From contig JAADGM010000018.1 in assembly GCA_013152375.1 (NCBI GenBank), positions 1 through 35,661 on the forward strand: 35,661 nt of DNA. Direction: 5' to 3'. This stretch comes from FCB group bacterium. GTDB lineage: Bacteria; Fidelibacterota; Marinisomatia; SCGC-AAA003-L08; JACNLC01. The notes under the pieces are model-generated. The model saw only the letters and a list, made by a program, of their open reading frames with translations. It had not been told where the DNA came from and searched no databases. Made by a program: the position numbers and the translations under genes. Below, one piece after another: positions 33,204 through 35,661 of this stretch (positions within the stretch are counted from its first letter, which is position 1; each line of letters begins with the position of its first letter).

Positions 33204-34631
33204 TTATTTAAAATTCGTTAGATGAATAATCAGCGGCCAGTAAAAAATGATCACCAGGATGGTCGTTAAAATCGACATTAAACCAACCCGCCAACCGGCC
33301 CGGAGAAAATCGGTGACCTTGACCAATCCTGATGAATAAATGATCATACAGGCAGGGGCTGCAAAGGCAGAAAAATATCCAAAGGAGGAGACGATAGCTG
33401 TCGTCATCCCCATATACAGGGGGTTCGCGTTCATGGATAAAGTAATAGGACCCAAAACGGCAACGGTTCCACTGGAACTCATGATATTCCCGAGGATTGT
33501 GGTCATGCCTATGTTGATCAGATAGGGGAGAAATTTTATTTCTGACATGAGTCCGCCAAACAGGGAAATAATAGATTGGCTGATCCACAGGGCCGTACCG
33601 GCATTTTTCATCTGGACTCCCAGAGAAATCGCTCCGGCAAAAAGCAGGATCACTCCCCAATTGGTTCCATTGCTGATATCTTTCCATTCGACCAGACCGG
33701 TCGCCATATACAGGATTGCCCCGCTGATGGCAATTATTCCCATTCCAATTCTCTCATTAAAAAAGACCCAGCTCAGCAGTGTGAGGATGAAGATCCCGAT
33801 GGCCACAAATTCCCTGGCTGTAAGGCGACCCTTTTTTGCGACCTGAACCCGCAGCTTCCGGATTGGCGTATCCAGAATTTTATACTCAGGTTTAAATACT
33901 AGGCCCAGCAGCAGGGCGGCAGGGACTGTCTGAATTATCACGAGAGGATAAGCCATGAGCATCCATTGATAATATGTGAGATACTGCCCGGAATCTGTCG
34001 CAGATTTCCAGTATTCGATCATGATGGCATTTCGTGCTCCTCCCGATGGAGTCCCGATACTGCCGATGATGGCGCCGTAGGCAATTGAAAAAAGGATAAT
34101 GGCTGTTAATTGAGGGGCCGGTTTTTTGTCAGAGGCATACTTGACAAGAGTTAACCCGACGGGGAGCAGCATTGCCGCGACCGTATGCTCGCCGATGAAA
34201 GAGGATAAGAGTGCGGAAATGACTGTGAAGCCCAGCACAATATTTCGGACTTTATTTCCAGTTATGCGGATGATACCCATGGCAAGTCGTGTATCCAGGC
34301 CCTGATGAATGATTGCGACTGCCATCATCAAAGAGCCCATAATGAAGAACACTGAGTCACTCATATAGGAGCGGGCGACTTCAGATGGAGACGCAATTCT
34401 GAAAGAGACTTCCAGGACAGCAATAAGCAGAGCCGTCGCAGGCAGAGGAATGGGTTCAAGAATAATGAGAGAAATGGCCATGATACTGATCACAAAAGTT
34501 CTGTATCCTTTAACCGATATGCTGTCAGGATAAGGCAGCCAATAGAGTAGGATGCCCATTAACAGGATGATTAATAGCCAGCGCTTTTCCTGTACCCAAT
34601 ACAGAAAAGCCCTCATTGCACGGTTATTCAT
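33204..34631 (-). CDS. DASS/SLC13-family anion symporter
   Basis: The 475-aa inner-membrane protein has about 11-12 hydrophobic helices arranged as two related halves. The first re-entrant loop signature is SIAYGAIIGSIGTPSGGARN, the second ILGNIMSSSGTVAVLGPITL. These correspond to the paired substrate/sodium loops of the divalent anion:sodium symporter family (dicarboxylates, sulfate, phosphate). The usual SNT triplets are replaced here by GGARN and SSGT, a variant of the loop, so the substrate cannot be predicted. A charged linker (IRKLRVQVAKKGRLTAREFV) separates the halves. It is the first gene of the minus-strand unit that continues through usp, ntrYX and the TonB receptor. The start is uncertain because no strong ribosome site precedes it. 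Confidence 0.85.
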   Translation of the reverse strand: MNNRAMRAFLYWVQEKRWLLIILLMGILLYWLPYPDSISVKGYRTFVISIMAISLIILEPIPLPATALLIAVLEVSFRIASPSEVARSYMSDSVFFIMGSLMMAVAIIHQGLDTRLAMGIIRITGNKVRNIVLGFTVISALLSSFIGEHTVAAMLLPVGLTLVKYASDKKPAPQLTAIILFSIAYGAIIGSIGTPSGGARNAIMIEYWKSATDSGQYLTYYQWMLMAYPLVIIQTVPAALLLGLVFKPEYKILDTPIRKLRVQVAKKGRLTAREFVAIGIFILTLLSWVFFNERIGMGIIAISGAILYMATGLVEWKDISNGTNWGVILLFAGAISLGVQMKNAGTALWISQSIISLFGGLMSEIKFLPYLINIGMTTILGNIMSSSGTVAVLGPITLSMNANPLYMGMTTAIVSSFGYFSAFAAPACMIIYSSGLVKVTDFLRAGWRVGLMSILTTILVIIFYWPLIIHLTNFK

Positions 34632-34915
34632 CTTGAACGCTGTAAGTTATGTATTTAATGGATATATAACCTGAAAGATCAAGAAGTTTGCGATGATGCT
34701 TTTCAGCGGGTGAAAATAAAATTATACAATTGAGAAGTATTTCGCGGTGGTCAGACTTCTGCTGAGGACTAACATACGTTTGAGTTATTGAACCACTTCC
34801 TGCTATATCTGCTTCTGTATAAATAGGGGTTCTCTTTTCATTTTAAATAATACAATGTCACCTAAAATTTAACGGGTAATAGGCTGTTGAGAACAATATT
34901 ATCTTACAGTCTTAC

Positions 34916-34948
34916 AGAAAATCAAATGCCGGAATTGGATTTCCGGCA
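34916..34948 (-). terminator. probable terminator after the CheY-like gene
   Basis: The perfect 8-bp inverted repeat TGCCGGAA/TTCCGGCA (34927-34948) has a 6-nt loop. On the minus strand it is followed by ATTTGATTTTC, an interrupted T-rich tail. It lies about 70 nt past the stop of the response regulator. The weak T tract lowers confidence. Confidence 0.55.
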
Positions 34949-34958
34949 AGTTAGAGAG

Positions 34959-34990
34959 CCTGAGGGTTCGGTGAAATGAACCGAGTCAGG
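34959..34990. repeat. second inverted repeat beside the terminator
   Basis: CCTGA/TCAGG forms an outer 5-bp stem and GGTTC/GAACC an inner 5-bp stem around the loop GGTGAAAT, with a small internal bulge. It has no T tract on either strand, so it is not an obvious terminator. Confidence 0.45.
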
Positions 34991-35016
34991 AGAGAATTAT
35001 TTGTTGGCAGATTTAA

Positions 35017-35394
35017 TTAATGTGCAAAGTTTGATGAGATTGTGTTATGTAATACTTCAAACGAAACGGGTTTTTTAAAATAATTTACCGGATTGCTCTG
35101 CTTTAGGGCAGCCTGAACCTCAGTGTCCATACTGCCGTGACCGGTCATAATAATTTTTTGGAGGTTATCCTGAAATTCATCTGCGATATTCAATAACTCG
35201 ATACCGCTGATAACCGGCATGCGAATATCCGTTACAATTACATCGAAAGTAGATCTCCGCAATATCTCAATGGCCTCCATACCGGAGTTTGCCGTCTCGA
35301 TAATATAGCTATCGGAAAGCTGCTCAAGCCCTCTTTTAATTAGTTTACAGAGCCTGACTTCGTCATCTACAATCAATATTTTTATATCATTCAT
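35017..35394 (-). CDS. stand-alone CheY-like response regulator
   Basis: The 125-aa protein is a single receiver domain. It has the acidic pair D10/D11, phospho-acceptor D56 in VTDIRMP, the switch threonine in IMTGHGSMD and the conserved lysine in FKKPVSFE. There is no output domain, so it acts by protein contact or as a phosphate relay. AGAGG lies upstream of the start. It is separated from the ntrYX/transport operon by 385 bp and has its own probable terminator. The sequence resembles receiver domains of NtrC/AtoC-type regulators more than chemotaxis CheY. Its kinase is not identifiable from the window. Confidence 0.9.
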   Translation of the reverse strand: MNDIKILIVDDEVRLCKLIKRGLEQLSDSYIIETANSGMEAIEILRRSTFDVIVTDIRMPVISGIELLNIADEFQDNLQKIIMTGHGSMDTEVQAALKQSNPVNYFKKPVSFEVLHNTISSNFAH

Positions 35395-35661
35395 TATAAC
35401 CTCTGATGATGAAAAGACTTATAGCATTTATAATAAAACTTTTCTTAAATTATCGGTCCGCCATCTTACGAGATGGGCAGACTATCGGAAAATATTTCAA
35501 AATGAAATGCTATTTTTGTCAAAAAATTTCAAGTTCTCCCGGTGTTGCAGCAGGTTTATCATCAACAGGTACTGCCCCAACAACCACTGTAATCTAATAA
35601 GTCCCCGTAATATAAAAAAAGAACAATCTTGAAATAATTTATATAATATAAAATATTTTGA

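Larger units (their letters stand above)
34632..35016. other. intergenic region with two adjacent hairpins
   Basis: No gene is visible in these 385 bases. The part near 34632-34700 is AT-rich and probably holds the promoter of the DASS operon, though no clear -35/-10 pair stands out. The other half holds two inverted repeats, at 34927-34948 and 34959-34990. The first fits a terminator for the CheY-like gene; the second is unexplained. Confidence 0.5.

Noticed and set aside
33204-34631. Non-standard SNT loops in the DASS transporter as evidence of a defective or new transporter
   Set aside because: Glycine-rich GGxRN variants of this loop occur, as I recall, in other bacterial SLC13-family permeases, so this reads as a subfamily trait, not damage.
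35406-35597. 63-aa plus-strand frame near the right edge
   Set aside because: No ribosome site, AT-rich, no recognisable domain. A 22-codon minus frame in the same place (GAVPVDDKPAATPGELEIF) looks protein-like but is too short to support.

Overview
The window looks like chromosome from an uncultured or poorly characterised member of the FCB group. Candidatus Marinimicrobia (Neomarinimicrobiota) is my best guess, with Calditrichota or KSB1-type lineages as alternatives. The reasons are a type IX secretion-like C-terminal sorting domain carrying an NYPNPFNP motif, lamin-tail and dockerin modules on secreted proteins, several PorV/FadL-type barrels, a TonB-dependent receptor paired with a lipoprotein carrying Asp/Asn/Gly-rich repeats, and a DUF3078-type barrel. 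The taxonomy is inference. No insertion sequence, phage, CRISPR array or rRNA gene was seen.

Layout. (1) 1-4.97 kb, mixed housekeeping: tRNA-Leu(TAG), an MscS channel, a frameshifted DUF3078-like outer-membrane protein, NADP-type glutamate dehydrogenase (all minus strand) and a second, divergent MscS-like channel (plus). (2) 5.1-21.0 kb, ten plus-strand genes that almost all encode exported proteins: a 1227-aa lamin-tail/PKD/OB-fold/dockerin protein with a sorting domain, a lamin-tail-like/OB/FlgD-like protein, a PorV-like barrel, a helix-hairpin-helix domain fused to a large barrel, a FadL/PorV-like barrel, a frameshifted class C acid phosphatase, a degenerate 5'-nucleotidase fused to an intact endonuclease/exonuclease/phosphatase (EEP) domain, a second EEP protein with lamin-tail and dockerin domains, another barrel, and a TPR protein. 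(3) 21.2-25.1 kb, plus-strand cytoplasmic genes: QueG, ElbB, a Lon-substrate-binding-domain protein and a membrane-anchored M20 peptidase. (4) 34.6-25.1 kb, a tight seven-gene minus-strand unit: DASS-type anion symporter, tandem UspA protein, DUF4390-like protein, NtrY-type kinase, NtrX-type sigma-54 activator, TonB-dependent receptor and partner lipoprotein. (5) A stand-alone CheY-like regulator and AT-rich sequence at the right edge.

The most interesting region is 5.1-21.0 kb. Lamin-tail, paired OB-fold and EEP domains normally sit together in one polypeptide in ExeM/NucH-type extracellular nucleases. Here they are spread over several exported proteins, next to nucleotide/phosphoester hydrolase-type proteins and a ComEA-like helix-hairpin-helix domain attached to an outer-membrane barrel. 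I infer a surface system that degrades extracellular DNA or organophosphate and takes up the products. This is a hypothesis from domain content and synteny, not a demonstrated function. Two genes, the DUF3078-like one and the acid phosphatase, are broken by small, clearly localised frame-disrupting changes: a one-base slip at an A5 run and a 10-bp tandem duplication.
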